The translations under genes were made by a program, and so were the position numbers. The notes beneath the pieces are model-generated. The model saw nothing but the letters and a program-made list of their open reading frames with translations. It was not told the DNA's origin and searched no databases. This document shows positions 34,955-44,152 of a stretch of 64,000 nt of DNA, piece after piece. Source of the stretch: Formosa undariae. GTDB lineage: Bacteria > Bacteroidota > Bacteroidia > Flavobacteriales > Flavobacteriaceae. Location of the stretch: contig NZ_JBHMEZ010000003.1 in assembly GCF_042427615.1 (NCBI RefSeq), forward strand, positions 868,001 to 932,000, in the 5' to 3' direction. The stretch's first letter is position 1; every line of letters starts with the position of its first letter.

Positions 34955-35113
34955 GACGATATATTTTATAGTTAACCTTTAATTTAACTCCTATTAAGGT
35001 AAAAAATATACTCAAAAAAAACTATGACAACAGTCATATTTCAAACCACAAAAACAAACTTAAAACACTAATAATCAAGAATTAAAAACAACACCATTTC
35101 AACGCCAAAACAA

Positions 35114-36127
35114 TTAAGACAGTATGTCCATCCACTGCAATTTCACAACCTCCCAATCGAATTTTTCAACTTTTTTTCGTGCATTAGAAACCATCAACTT
35201 GGTACCTTCAGTATCCTGGGCAACTTTCAAAATAGCCTCTACAAAGGCCTCACAATCATTGGGAGATACGAGAACACCATCTACACCATTATCTATTAAA
35301 AAAGGCATCCCTCCTACGTTTGTAGACACGATAGGTAACCCCAAAGCCATGGCTTCAATAACGCTAACAGGCATATTATCGAAATTGGTCGTATTTATAA
35401 ATACATTATAATCTTTGGCAAGATGCGTCCATTCGGGTTTAGTCAGCTTTCCGGTTAAGGTTATTGGCACACCAAGCGTCTTGGCATAGGCTTTCACTAC
35501 GTCCATAGACCCATCGGTATCAGGGCCTACCATGCACAGTTCAGCGTGTTGCCCAGCGTCCAAAAGTTGTTTTAAAATATCAACCGCAAGTTTGGGATTA
35601 TAAATGGTAGAAAAAGAACGCACCCAAAGTAATTTAATGGTATCAATGGGTCTCTCTTTAAACGAATATTGCGCTATTTGAAGACTATTAGGAATATAGA
35701 CCACATGGGTATAACCATACGTTTTAAAAACCGATTCTAAATACTGCGATGGGGAGACCAATACTTTAGCCGATTTAAATAAGGCGGTACTCAGTTTAGG
35801 AGATGCCTCTAAGCGCCTTGGCAAATTCCCTCCATGTAAAATGGGGACATAAGGTAAGTGCATCAAGCGACAAACTTGACTCACCACGACCGCATAATAA
35901 AAGTTCTGAGTGCTATAGGTGTCTATTAAAGCATAATCCATACGGGATCCAAAGCGTATCGTAGCCTGAATCATATCAAAAAGACGACGCACTTTATGTA
36001 AATAGGCAGACTTACACAGTACCTTAAAACCTGTACGTTCCAAAGCAGCCGATAAGCCCTTCATATAAGACACATTGGTTTTACTACTGCTTAAGTTGTT
36101 TCCTAAGTATAGGACGTTTTTTTTCAT
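35114..36127 (-). CDS. GT4 family glycosyltransferase
   Basis: A 337-residue GT-B enzyme. N-terminal: LGNNLSSSKTNVSYMKGLSAAL and HGGNLPRRL. C-terminal: KLLWVRSFSTIYNPKLAVDIL, GPDTDG and the donor-site motif NMPVSVIEAMALGLPIVSTNVGGMP. The start overlaps the end of the upstream polymerase/ligase gene by 44 bases, an unusually long overlap that suggests tight coupling. It is the last gene of a three-gene minus-strand group (GT4, Wzy/WaaL, GT4). Confidence 0.88.
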   Translation of the reverse strand: MKKNVLYLGNNLSSSKTNVSYMKGLSAALERTGFKVLCKSAYLHKVRRLFDMIQATIRFGSRMDYALIDTYSTQNFYYAVVVSQVCRLMHLPYVPILHGGNLPRRLEASPKLSTALFKSAKVLVSPSQYLESVFKTYGYTHVVYIPNSLQIAQYSFKERPIDTIKLLWVRSFSTIYNPKLAVDILKQLLDAGQHAELCMVGPDTDGSMDVVKAYAKTLGVPITLTGKLTKPEWTHLAKDYNVFINTTNFDNMPVSVIEAMALGLPIVSTNVGGMPFLIDNGVDGVLVSPNDCEAFVEAILKVAQDTEGTKLMVSNARKKVEKFDWEVVKLQWMDILS

Positions 36128-37469
36128 GTACGATGTTTAATAATGATAAACCATAAATAAAACCTGGTGCTGCAATACGCATCGCCGAGTGGTTAATGGT
36201 AGCAAACCAAAAAATCAAAAAAGAATAAAACAAGAGATTGCCTTTGTGTGTTGTTCGGTACACTAAGGGTTTAAAAATTAAAATACATAAAATAAGAACT
36301 CCAAAAATACCATGTTCAGAAAACAAACGACTCACCTCATTATGCGAGGCTATAATTTTCCCCTCTTCTTCCAAACGCACTTGTTTCATCCCATTGGCAC
36401 CGACCCCTAAAAACGGATGATCTAAAAAGCCTTGAAATTCCCGAACAAATAAACTGACACGTCCAGTCGAGATATCTTCTTTTTTTTCACCTCCAGCATT
36501 TTTATTGGTATAACGATTTTCTATCATGCCTTCCGTCTGAGTTGCAGCTATAGACCACGTAATCATGACCCCAACAAACAATAAAGCTAAAGCTCCAATA
36601 ATTTGTTGCCGTTGTTTAAATCGTGAATGCGCATAAAACACCACTAGAAATCCCATCAACATTATAATAGCTGTTATCACACCACCTCGACTAAAAGTCA
36701 CTAAAGCTCTAAAGGAAACTAAAGCGAGTAATATTAAATTAAATACTTTTAAAAAGAAGGACGGCGATTTTAAAAAGAAACGTACGGTAAGCGCGACCAT
36801 CCCTAACCCTAATAAAGAAGCCACCTGATTAGGGCCATAGCCACCAGAGGCTGCAAAATTAGACCCCGTACCTTTTAGAACATCCTTAATACTAGGATTG
36901 TATAAAAACAAATACAACATCATCGCTATTATAGGAAAGCTCATGCAGGCTAAGACTTGGAGTAATTGCTCTTGGGTTAAACGTTTATCATAACAAAATA
37001 AAGCAGATGCCCCCAAGCACACAGGGCCACTAAGCACAAAGGCTATAGAGGTTCTAAAATTTAAATCGTACCCCAAAGTCATGGATGCAACTAATACCGA
37101 AGGCAATAATAATATAAGATAAAAAAAGTAAGGATAGCCTTTACCAGAGACGCCATTAAAAAACATTCCCATAAGTACGAGTAAAATAATATAGTACTTA
37201 GAAAACTCGTAAAACAAACCACCTCCTGTCATTCTAAAAAAGGATTCGGCTGCTGCTATATACGCACAGCCAAACAGCACCCACATGGTTTTAGCAGAGT
37301 TAGGTACAAAAATCACTTTCCCTATAAAAAACAGGGCCGTTATTGTAAAATATAGATTCGAAAACTTAGGAATAAAGTACACCCCTGCACCAATAAAAAG
37401 ATGCATAACCACAAGGGCAACATACAAATCATTGGTAAATCGATAGCGTTTTTCTCTTGTTAATTTCAA
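36084..37469 (-). CDS. O-antigen ligase/polymerase (WaaL/Wzy superfamily) membrane protein
   Basis: A 461-residue protein with about twelve hydrophobic segments and the O-antigen ligase superfamily pattern: FRALVTFSRGGVITAII in the middle, then a periplasmic loop with GRVSLFVREFQGFLDHPFLGVGANGM and ASHNEVSRLFSEHGIFGVLIL. Locus B exports by an ABC transporter, which needs a WaaL-type ligase but no polymerase. Ligase is therefore a real option besides Wzy. Confidence 0.85.
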   Translation of the reverse strand: MKLTREKRYRFTNDLYVALVVMHLFIGAGVYFIPKFSNLYFTITALFFIGKVIFVPNSAKTMWVLFGCAYIAAAESFFRMTGGGLFYEFSKYYIILLVLMGMFFNGVSGKGYPYFFYLILLLPSVLVASMTLGYDLNFRTSIAFVLSGPVCLGASALFCYDKRLTQEQLLQVLACMSFPIIAMMLYLFLYNPSIKDVLKGTGSNFAASGGYGPNQVASLLGLGMVALTVRFFLKSPSFFLKVFNLILLALVSFRALVTFSRGGVITAIIMLMGFLVVFYAHSRFKQRQQIIGALALLFVGVMITWSIAATQTEGMIENRYTNKNAGGEKKEDISTGRVSLFVREFQGFLDHPFLGVGANGMKQVRLEEEGKIIASHNEVSRLFSEHGIFGVLILCILIFKPLVYRTTHKGNLLFYSFLIFWFATINHSAMRIAAPGFIYGLSLLNIVHEKKRPILRKQLKQ

Positions 37470-37473
37470 TGTA

Positions 37474-38556
37474 TTAGGTCGTTCTAACTAGCTGTTTATA
37501 TATTATTAAGATTTGATTTAAGGCATTTCTTTTTGAAAAATATTGATTTACATGATTCTTAAGATTTTCTCCTGAAACGTCTCTTTCCTTTTTATTTATT
37601 ATAAAATATTTTAATGCATCACTTAGGGCCTGTCGATCTCCTGAAGGGATTAATACACCCATACTTTTATTTATTATCACTTTAGGACAATCTCCCACAT
37701 CTGTCGATATAACCGCTAAACTTGCCAAACCATATTCTAATAAAGCCAAAGGCAAACCTTCGTACTCTGAAGCTAGAACACCTATATCTACATGCTCTAA
37801 TATTTGAGTAATATCGGGCCTAGCCCCATATAAAAACACTTTTTCGTTTATATTATTTGCAATTAAATATTCGATTATATCTTTACTATATCTATCATTA
37901 TAAATATTACCGACAAAATGTAAAGTCCATTCTGGATATTCAAACGCTATCATTTTGAATGCTTCCAATAATAAAGAATGATTTTTAGGATACCTTAGAT
38001 TAGCTAAACATATTATTCTTTTTCCCTCCACTCCTTTTAATACTGTTATTTCAGAACTGTTAGTCTTATTAGGGAAATTTGGAATAACATTTATTTGTTT
38101 AGTTACTATATTATTATCCAACCAATTTTCTATTTCAGTATTAACACATAACACGCTAGAAAATAAAATCGAACATAATTTTAAAACTACAGTATTAATT
38201 CCTCTTATATTTTTTCTGTTTCCATTATGGTCATGCCAAATTAACTTAACCTTAGGACACTTCATTTTCACTAAAGTCGCAATAAAAAAAGAAGACGCAT
38301 GGGCATGAATTATAGTAATCTCTTCCCGTTTCACAAACGAAACCAACCGCTTTACAGCAGACAAATCGAAAGTTTTAGTCCGTTTTAAAAACAGATAGCC
38401 CACATCGGGATCTATACTTGCTTTTAAGAGTCCTTCCCCACGTGTCGCACATAAATAAGAGCGCTCAACTTCAAGCACCAAGGCGTTGGCCAAGGTCACA
38501 GCCATACGCTCTGCACCTCCAGCCTCTAATGTATCTATAAGTTGTAAAACCTTCAA
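37474..38556 (-). CDS. GT4 family glycosyltransferase
   Basis: The chosen start is the TTG at 38556, which gives MKVLQLIDTLEAGGAERMAV, the normal start of this family, and 360 residues. A longer frame to 38748 exists, but its extra 64 residues are a translation of the adjoining hairpin repeats and are not conserved protein. Motifs are AGGAERM, IHAHASSFFIATL, ICLANLRYPKNHSLLLEAF and the donor motif SEYEGLPLALLEYGLASLAVISTDVG. It is 4 bases upstream of the polymerase/ligase gene. Confidence 0.88.
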   Translation of the reverse strand: MKVLQLIDTLEAGGAERMAVTLANALVLEVERSYLCATRGEGLLKASIDPDVGYLFLKRTKTFDLSAVKRLVSFVKREEITIIHAHASSFFIATLVKMKCPKVKLIWHDHNGNRKNIRGINTVVLKLCSILFSSVLCVNTEIENWLDNNIVTKQINVIPNFPNKTNSSEITVLKGVEGKRIICLANLRYPKNHSLLLEAFKMIAFEYPEWTLHFVGNIYNDRYSKDIIEYLIANNINEKVFLYGARPDITQILEHVDIGVLASEYEGLPLALLEYGLASLAVISTDVGDCPKVIINKSMGVLIPSGDRQALSDALKYFIINKKERDVSGENLKNHVNQYFSKRNALNQILIIYKQLVRTT

Positions 38557-38622
38557 ATATGTGTGTTTTTTAACAGAGACCGAAATTACTAAAATATTTG
38601 GATATATGAAGACGAAACAAAA

Positions 38623-38790
38623 CGTCATTACGAGGAGACACGACAAAGCAATCCACACGTCATTACGAAGGAGGCACGACGAAGTAATCCATACGTCATT
38701 ACGAGGAGGCACGACGAAGTAATCTGTTACATAGGAACTCCTATTCATGAGATTGCTTCACTGCGTTCGCAATGACGAGGTAACAACGCA
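38623..38790. repeat. ATTACGAGG hairpin repeats, left block
   Basis: Left-arm units (CGTCATTACGAGGAGGCACG...AAGTAATC) occur three times, near 38623, 38659 and 38695. Only the last is followed by its right arm (AGATTGCTTCACTGCG...CAATGACG) at about 38750-38777. The arms pair over about 21 of 23 terminal bases. This block separates the 5' end of the GT4 gene from the GIY-YIG gene. Confidence 0.88.
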
Positions 38791-38862
38791 ATGACGAGGT
38801 AAACAACAAAACAACGAAGTAAACAACGCAATGACCTTCAAAAAAATTCATTATATTCAAGT

Positions 38863-39159
38863 ATGAAAACGTCATACGTCTATTTTATGACCAATAAAAA
38901 CAACACCGTAATTTACGTAGGGGTAACATCTGATTTAAAAAGACGTGTGTTCCAACATAAATCAAAGACCTATAAAGGCTTTACTAGTAAATACAATTGT
39001 GATAAATTAGTCTATTATGAAACTTTTCAGGATATCAAATTGGCTATCTCAAGAGAAAAACAAATTAAAGCGGGGAACAGAAAGCGAAAAATCACTTTAA
39101 TTACGACATTAAATCCAGACTGGACAGATTTATCAGAAGGGTGGCTTTTTGATGTATGA
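38863..39159 (+). CDS. GIY-YIG nuclease family protein (YhbQ/UvrC-like single domain)
   Basis: A 98-residue single-domain protein. The GIY-YIG hallmarks are YVYFMTN and VIYVGVTSDLKRRVFQHK (catalytic Tyr and Arg) and SREKQIKAG with the metal-binding Glu. It is intact and on the plus strand, opposite to all its neighbours. It is embedded in ATTACGAGG hairpin repeats: the first codons (ATGAAAACGTCATACG) resemble the repeat end, and a repeat starts 11 bases after its stop codon. The family nicks or cuts DNA; a role in spreading these repeats is my inference. Confidence 0.9.
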   Translation: MKTSYVYFMTNKNNTVIYVGVTSDLKRRVFQHKSKTYKGFTSKYNCDKLVYYETFQDIKLAISREKQIKAGNRKRKITLITTLNPDWTDLSEGWLFDV

Positions 39160-39169
39160 GGATTCAAAA

Positions 39170-39890
39170 CGTCATTACGAGAAGGAACGACGAAGTAATC
39201 CACACGTCATTACGAAGGAGGCACGACGAAGTAATCTGTTGAATTGGAACTTCTGTTCATGAGATTGCTTCACTGCGTTCGCAATGACGTACAAAATACG
39301 CAATGACGAAGTAAACAACGCAACGACGAATCAAAACGTCATTACGAGGAGGCACGACGAAGTAACCTGTTGAATTGGAACTCCAATCATGAGATTGCTT
39401 CACTGCGTTCGCAATGACGAGGTAAACAACGCAACGACGAATCAAAACGTCATTACGAGAAGGCACGACGAAGTAATCTGTTGAATTAGAACTTGAATTA
39501 TGAGATTGCCACACTTCATTGCATTTCGTTCGCAATGACGTTTAAAAATATGCAATAACGACCCCACACGTCATTACGAGAAGGCACGACGAAGTAACCT
39601 GTTGAATTGGAACTCCAATCATGAGATTGCTTCACTTCATTGCATTTCGCTCGCAATGACGTTTAAAAATATGCAATAACGACCCCACACGTCATTACGA
39701 GAAGGCACGACGAAGTAATCTGTTACATCGGAACTCCTATCATGAGATTGCTTCACTGCGTTCGCAATGACGAGGTAAACAACGCAACGACGATTCCAAA
39801 CGTCATTACGAAGGAGGCACGACTGAAGTAACCTGTTGAATTGAAACTCCTATTCATGAGATTGCTTCACTGCGTTCGCAATGACGAGGT
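39170..39890. repeat. ATTACGAGG hairpin repeats, right block (six full units)
   Basis: Six complete hairpin units with a period of about 110-125 bases: left arms near 39204, 39336, 39448, 39569, 39690 and 39800, with right arms (GAGATTGCTTCACTGCGTTC and variants) 50-60 bases later. An extra left arm lies at 39170. Linkers of the form AGGTAAACAACGCAACGACG separate the units. Small open frames across the block only translate the repeat. Confidence 0.9.
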
Positions 39891-39936
39891 AAACAACGAA
39901 ACCATTACACGACTACCCCACTATTCCACCAAACCA

Positions 39937-41061
39937 CTACCCCAAAACCCCAGCAATATCCAATTCCAACCGATCAAAAGTATACTGTTGTGACCAATCC
40001 AAGGCCTTATGAGCCATAACATCCAGGTCTGAAGAGTTAAATACGCTTATAAAATGAGACACCGCGGCTTCAAGTTCAGGTTCCACAATAATACCACGGT
40101 TACCTTCACCAACCATCCATGCCACGCAGGATACAGAAGTAGTCACAGGAATACACCCGTAAAACATTCCTTCAGCAACGGCTTTTGGCCAACCTTCACT
40201 TTTAGATAATAAAATATTAAAATGAGCTATTAACAAAGCCAATCGAACCACAGATTTATCTTGATTCCCATGCAACGTGATACAATACTCCAATTGTTGT
40301 GCTGTAATATAAGCTTCTAATTCTCCTCTTAAAGGCCCATCTCCAAACAATTCCAAGCGCGCAGGAATACCACGTACATTTAATTGTTCGATAAACTGTA
40401 TGGTTAATAACGGTCGTTTTCCTGGAACTAACATCCCGGCAAATACAAATACCAACGGTGCCGTGTAATCTTTCGGACTAAAAGGCACTTTTTCGGCATC
40501 AGTATAAGTTGCGGAAATAAACGGATGTATATTTTTAGTTTCACCCGGCCATTCGCCATACACCAACACTTTCATATTACGGGTTAAAAATGTATTCCTA
40601 AGAATAGCTTGTTGCAAGCGATATCCAATAGGCTGATTACTATTAGGATCCCAATTTCCGGCATATTTAGTTGATTTTTGTTTTGAAGGAAAAAACACCT
40701 GAACAAAACAGGCAACTAAACTCACATTCGCAGGACAGCGTAAATGGATATGATCTGCCCAAAACATGGCCCGAAACATTTGAAAAAGAACGAGTGGCAT
40801 TTTAAAGACACTTAATATTATATTAGAAAGTGTATTAAATGCAAAAAACGGAATATAATAACGCTCTATATTAGATGTTGAAAATGCTTTTAATAGTACA
40901 TCTGACGGGTAAGAAAAGGGAGCGATAATACGTTGTTCTTCCGTATACTTAAACCATAAATCCATTTCATTTACATAAGGCGCATACGAATAAAACTTAC
41001 CTTCTTTTAAGATTGTTGGTGCTAGAGATACTATTAATAATTTTTTAGTTTTATTTTTCAT
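39937..41061 (-). CDS. GT4-like glycosyltransferase
   Basis: A 374-residue protein with a GT-B C-terminal domain: LVFVFAGMLVPGKRPLLTIQFI, LFGDGPLRGEL, CITLHGNQDKSVV and SEGWPKAVAEGMFYGCIPVTTSVS, which holds the EX7E-type donor site. The N-terminal domain is divergent. The last codons and the TAG stop (CCACTACCCC on the plus strand) lie in CCACTA-type repeat sequence. The upstream acetyltransferase gene overlaps its start by 4 bases. Confidence 0.85.
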   Translation of the reverse strand: MKNKTKKLLIVSLAPTILKEGKFYSYAPYVNEMDLWFKYTEEQRIIAPFSYPSDVLLKAFSTSNIERYYIPFFAFNTLSNIILSVFKMPLVLFQMFRAMFWADHIHLRCPANVSLVACFVQVFFPSKQKSTKYAGNWDPNSNQPIGYRLQQAILRNTFLTRNMKVLVYGEWPGETKNIHPFISATYTDAEKVPFSPKDYTAPLVFVFAGMLVPGKRPLLTIQFIEQLNVRGIPARLELFGDGPLRGELEAYITAQQLEYCITLHGNQDKSVVRLALLIAHFNILLSKSEGWPKAVAEGMFYGCIPVTTSVSCVAWMVGEGNRGIIVEPELEAAVSHFISVFNSSDLDVMAHKALDWSQQYTFDRLELDIAGVLG

Positions 41062-41609
41062 ATATACAAATCAGAGGAATTTTTACTAATTTCAATTGCC
41101 GGAACACCAGAAACTGTGGTATGAGATTCTACATTTTTGGTCACCAAAGAATTTGCTCCTATTACAGAATTGTTACCTACAAAAATATGACCAGCAACAA
41201 CAGCATTAGCACCAATATAAACATGATCACCTATAATGGGTACGCCCCGGTATTCTAACACACCACTAACGCCTATAGTGACGCCCTGAGAAATATTACA
41301 ATTATCACCAATAATGGCGTTCGCATTAATAATAATACCACCAAAATGACCTATGTAAAAGCTTTTCCCAATTTGTGCAGAATATGGAATAGATATCCCA
41401 GTTATTATTTCAATGAATTTTTGAGCAATCACACAAAACAATAATAACAATCGTTTAATAAGCTTTGGGATTTTACTAGAGTATATCGCATGCGAAATTC
41501 TATACACAAACAAGGCCCAAAGTCCTTGTTGCGTTAAACATAATACAAGTGCATTTTTACCACTATATGTTTTATATTTTTTTAAATCTGTTTTAAAATT
41601 ATTTAACAT
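41058..41609 (-). CDS. Serine acetyltransferase-like hexapeptide O-acetyltransferase
   Basis: A 183-residue enzyme with a helical N-terminus (WALFVYRISHAIY) and a left-handed beta-helix (IGHFGGIIINANAIIGDNCNISQGVTIG, IIGDHVYIGANAVVAG) ending in VSGVPAIEI. It is of the CysE/WcaB group that is common in capsule loci, where it acetylates a sugar rather than serine. It overlaps the following GT gene by 4 bases and follows another GT gene after 6 bases. Confidence 0.87.
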   Translation of the reverse strand: MLNNFKTDLKKYKTYSGKNALVLCLTQQGLWALFVYRISHAIYSSKIPKLIKRLLLLFCVIAQKFIEIITGISIPYSAQIGKSFYIGHFGGIIINANAIIGDNCNISQGVTIGVSGVLEYRGVPIIGDHVYIGANAVVAGHIFVGNNSVIGANSLVTKNVESHTTVSGVPAIEISKNSSDLYI

Positions 41610-41615
41610 GACACA

Positions 41616-42764
41616 CTAATTTGAATGACACAACGTCGTATAAAATTCAATATTCTCGTTAACAATCACATCTACATTAAAACGTTTTAAAACATCTTCT
41701 CGTGCTACTTTCCCTAACGTTTTAGCTTCTGCCTCATGATTAAATACCCAGGCTATTTTTTCAGCAATATCTTTTGGATTAAAAGGGTTCGCAAGCAAAC
41801 CTGTTTCCATATGTCTTACAGCTTCAGGGCCTGGCCCTGTAGTACTGCCTACAAATATTTTTCCCGAAGCTAATACTTCTAGCCACGCCAAAGGCATAGC
41901 TTCCATGTGACTCGGATAACAACAAACAGCAGCCTCCGATATATATTTGGGCATTTCATTGTTTGGCAATACTCCTAAAAATGTAATGTATTTACTAAGC
42001 TTATCTGTAATTGCTGCTTCCAAAATTGGACGATATGGAGTTCTAGTTCCAGGAACCATTGCATCACGTCCAGCGATATACAAATGCACTTTAGGGAAGT
42101 GTGGTATCAAGAATTCTAATGCCTGTACCAATTGACGAACACCTTTTTTTTCCACCAAACTACCTGCAAAAAATATAGAATATGGATTTACGTCAAACTC
42201 ATAATTATGTTCGAACTTAAAAACATCTATTGGATTGTATATTACAGTTATGGGTATATCTCCCAAATTAACAAGTGTTCTTGTAGTATCTTTTACATAA
42301 TTTGACACTGCTAAAACAGCATCTGCTTTTCCAAATGAGCGTTTTTCTTCAAATACATGCTTCCATTGCTTAGAACGCTCTTCTGCTTTTGCAAAAAAAT
42401 GATGCCCACCATGCATTCTTATGATGTATTTTACACCTTTTATTTTAGACAAAAAAGCCAATCCTAACTCTGGGGTTTCCACAATATCAATAGGCTGCTG
42501 TTTATGCCTAAGTGCTATGGCATTACTTATAGCTTTCGAATTAAAATACCATTGCAATCCTTTTACTGATTTTGGAACTAAACGCCAAACATATATACCA
42601 TCTATTAAACCTCTCTCTTCTTTTGACTCTTGGTTTTTTCCAATTACACTTACCTGTACACCACGCGTTACCAAAGCTTTACCTAAGGTGGCGACAAACG
42701 TACCAACTCCTCCATGAGAAAAGCCTGGTTTTGGAAATTCATTGGTTATAAAACAAATATGCAT
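41616..42764 (-). CDS. GT4 family glycosyltransferase
   Basis: A 382-residue GT-B enzyme with an N-terminal PGFSHGGVGTFVATLGKAL glycine-rich loop and RMHGGHHFF. The C-terminal part has SIFFAGSLVEKKGVRQLVQAL, LYIAGRDAM and the donor-site pattern MEAMPLAWLEVLASGKIFVGSTTGPGPE. The start codon overlaps the stop codon of the upstream gene (TAATG), so translation is coupled. Confidence 0.9.
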   Translation of the reverse strand: MHICFITNEFPKPGFSHGGVGTFVATLGKALVTRGVQVSVIGKNQESKEERGLIDGIYVWRLVPKSVKGLQWYFNSKAISNAIALRHKQQPIDIVETPELGLAFLSKIKGVKYIIRMHGGHHFFAKAEERSKQWKHVFEEKRSFGKADAVLAVSNYVKDTTRTLVNLGDIPITVIYNPIDVFKFEHNYEFDVNPYSIFFAGSLVEKKGVRQLVQALEFLIPHFPKVHLYIAGRDAMVPGTRTPYRPILEAAITDKLSKYITFLGVLPNNEMPKYISEAAVCCYPSHMEAMPLAWLEVLASGKIFVGSTTGPGPEAVRHMETGLLANPFNPKDIAEKIAWVFNHEAEAKTLGKVAREDVLKRFNVDVIVNENIEFYTTLCHSN

Positions 42765-44152
42765 TATACTATCGCTTTTGCTATTAATACTGAATTTTCT
42801 TTCACAGGGTGTAAGACAATTTTTTCAACCCAAGCTTTACGTTGACCACCTATTTCATTTGGATGCGCTATCGCTTTTAAAACCTGATCTCCAATACTCT
42901 CTTTATTTAAAATCCATCCTACAGCATCTAAATCTGCCATACTTCTAAAGTGTTGATATTGATAAATACGTTCCACATTCCAGTTAACATCACTTACTGG
43001 ATTATAATTTAAGTATAAACACGGTTTACCACACATAGTAAAATCGTGAGCCATCGTAGATCCTAAATTTATAACCACATCACAATGCGATGCTAAATTA
43101 ACTTGCATGGCCACATCTTCATATTTCGACACATAACCTGTCCACCCGCCTTCAGGGATATGCCATAACGGATCTATAGCAAACACAAAATCAGTATTGA
43201 TGTCTAAAACACTATCATAGCGACTAGAAAAATCAACTGGACATCTCCTAAATATTAATTGAATAGTTTCTTTATAAGGCTGTAATGCCTCTACAACATC
43301 TTTAAAATACAGGGCATCATAAGGCGATGTTTTAACATCATCACCACTAAAACACACCCAACGCTTATTTATATCTAAACCATGTTGTTTGGCAAACGCA
43401 GCTCTATCCTGTCTTCGAGTGTTATCTAAATAAAATTCAAATTGTGGTGTCCCTACTAACTTTACCTGTGCTGCCGGTATTTCCGGGTAATAGTCGGCCA
43501 TTTCTGTTTTCATCCAATCACCCCAAACCAAATAAGTGTCTGCACTCACGCACAATCGTGCCTTAGGCAAATTATCCCACGAAAATATAGCAGTCACTAC
43601 TTTTATACGTAGTGCTTTTGCAGCTAAGCAGATAGGCATTAAACTCGCCACACGCTGATGTGTTATAAATATAGAAAGGGGTTGTAAAATCTCTAAATCA
43701 GCCTTATAACGTTCTATTAGTGCTTTAGACCAATGTTGTTTACTTTTTTCCTCATAGCTTAACAGACGATCATAATCTTTAGCTAAGAAACGTCCCAATT
43801 GCACGGCAGCTAGGTACAATACTTTTAGTTTTATGTTTTTTTGGGGAAGACTCCAATTGCTTAATATAGATGGATTATTCTTTAATTTACTATTTCTAAG
43901 GAGACGCGCGTAGGTTGTAGCTTCTCTATAAAGTCGAGTTAAAGGCGGTTCGGCAATCAAAGGCATATACTTATATTCCAAAGTAATGCCATGTAAATCT
44001 GACACTTCTTTAAACATCGCTTCTGGCAATGGCGACCATATAACAATACGTGCATTCCCCTCCTTTAAGTATCTAATAACATTTGAGTAGAGATAGTTTT
44101 TAATACCTACACCATCGGGAACTAAAAATAGAATTGTTCTTTTCGTATTCAT
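42764..44152 (-). CDS. Probable GT-B glycosyltransferase of a surface-carbohydrate family
   Basis: A 462-residue protein starting at ATG 44152, which overlaps the stop of the NeuC gene in the ATGA arrangement. The first lines (RTILFLVPDGVGIKNYLYSN) and the C-terminal region (SHCDVVINLGSTMAHDFTMCGKPCLYLNYN) suggest a GT-B enzyme related to surface polysaccharide and CDP-glycerol-type transferases. I cannot assign a CAZy family. Coupling to neuC makes it a candidate for transferring the nonulosonic acid or its neighbour sugar. Confidence 0.65.
   Translation of the reverse strand: MNTKRTILFLVPDGVGIKNYLYSNVIRYLKEGNARIVIWSPLPEAMFKEVSDLHGITLEYKYMPLIAEPPLTRLYREATTYARLLRNSKLKNNPSILSNWSLPQKNIKLKVLYLAAVQLGRFLAKDYDRLLSYEEKSKQHWSKALIERYKADLEILQPLSIFITHQRVASLMPICLAAKALRIKVVTAIFSWDNLPKARLCVSADTYLVWGDWMKTEMADYYPEIPAAQVKLVGTPQFEFYLDNTRRQDRAAFAKQHGLDINKRWVCFSGDDVKTSPYDALYFKDVVEALQPYKETIQLIFRRCPVDFSSRYDSVLDINTDFVFAIDPLWHIPEGGWTGYVSKYEDVAMQVNLASHCDVVINLGSTMAHDFTMCGKPCLYLNYNPVSDVNWNVERIYQYQHFRSMADLDAVGWILNKESIGDQVLKAIAHPNEIGGQRKAWVEKIVLHPVKENSVLIAKAIV

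Noticed and set aside
38690..38780. Strand-specific RNA structure shown by wobble pairs in the ATTACGAGG hairpin
   Set aside because: The two arm mismatches are A.C and T.G on the plus strand; one becomes a wobble pair on each strand, so they do not favour either.
39257..39535. 92-codon minus-strand open frame in the hairpin block
   Set aside because: It is the translated hairpin repeat (YFVVPSRNDV and variants repeated), with no independent protein features.
38623..39890. CRISPR array
   Set aside because: Units are inverted-arm hairpins with related linkers, not short direct repeats with unique equal-length spacers, and no cas gene is present. The same holds for 31.5-32.5 kb and 45.4-47.2 kb.
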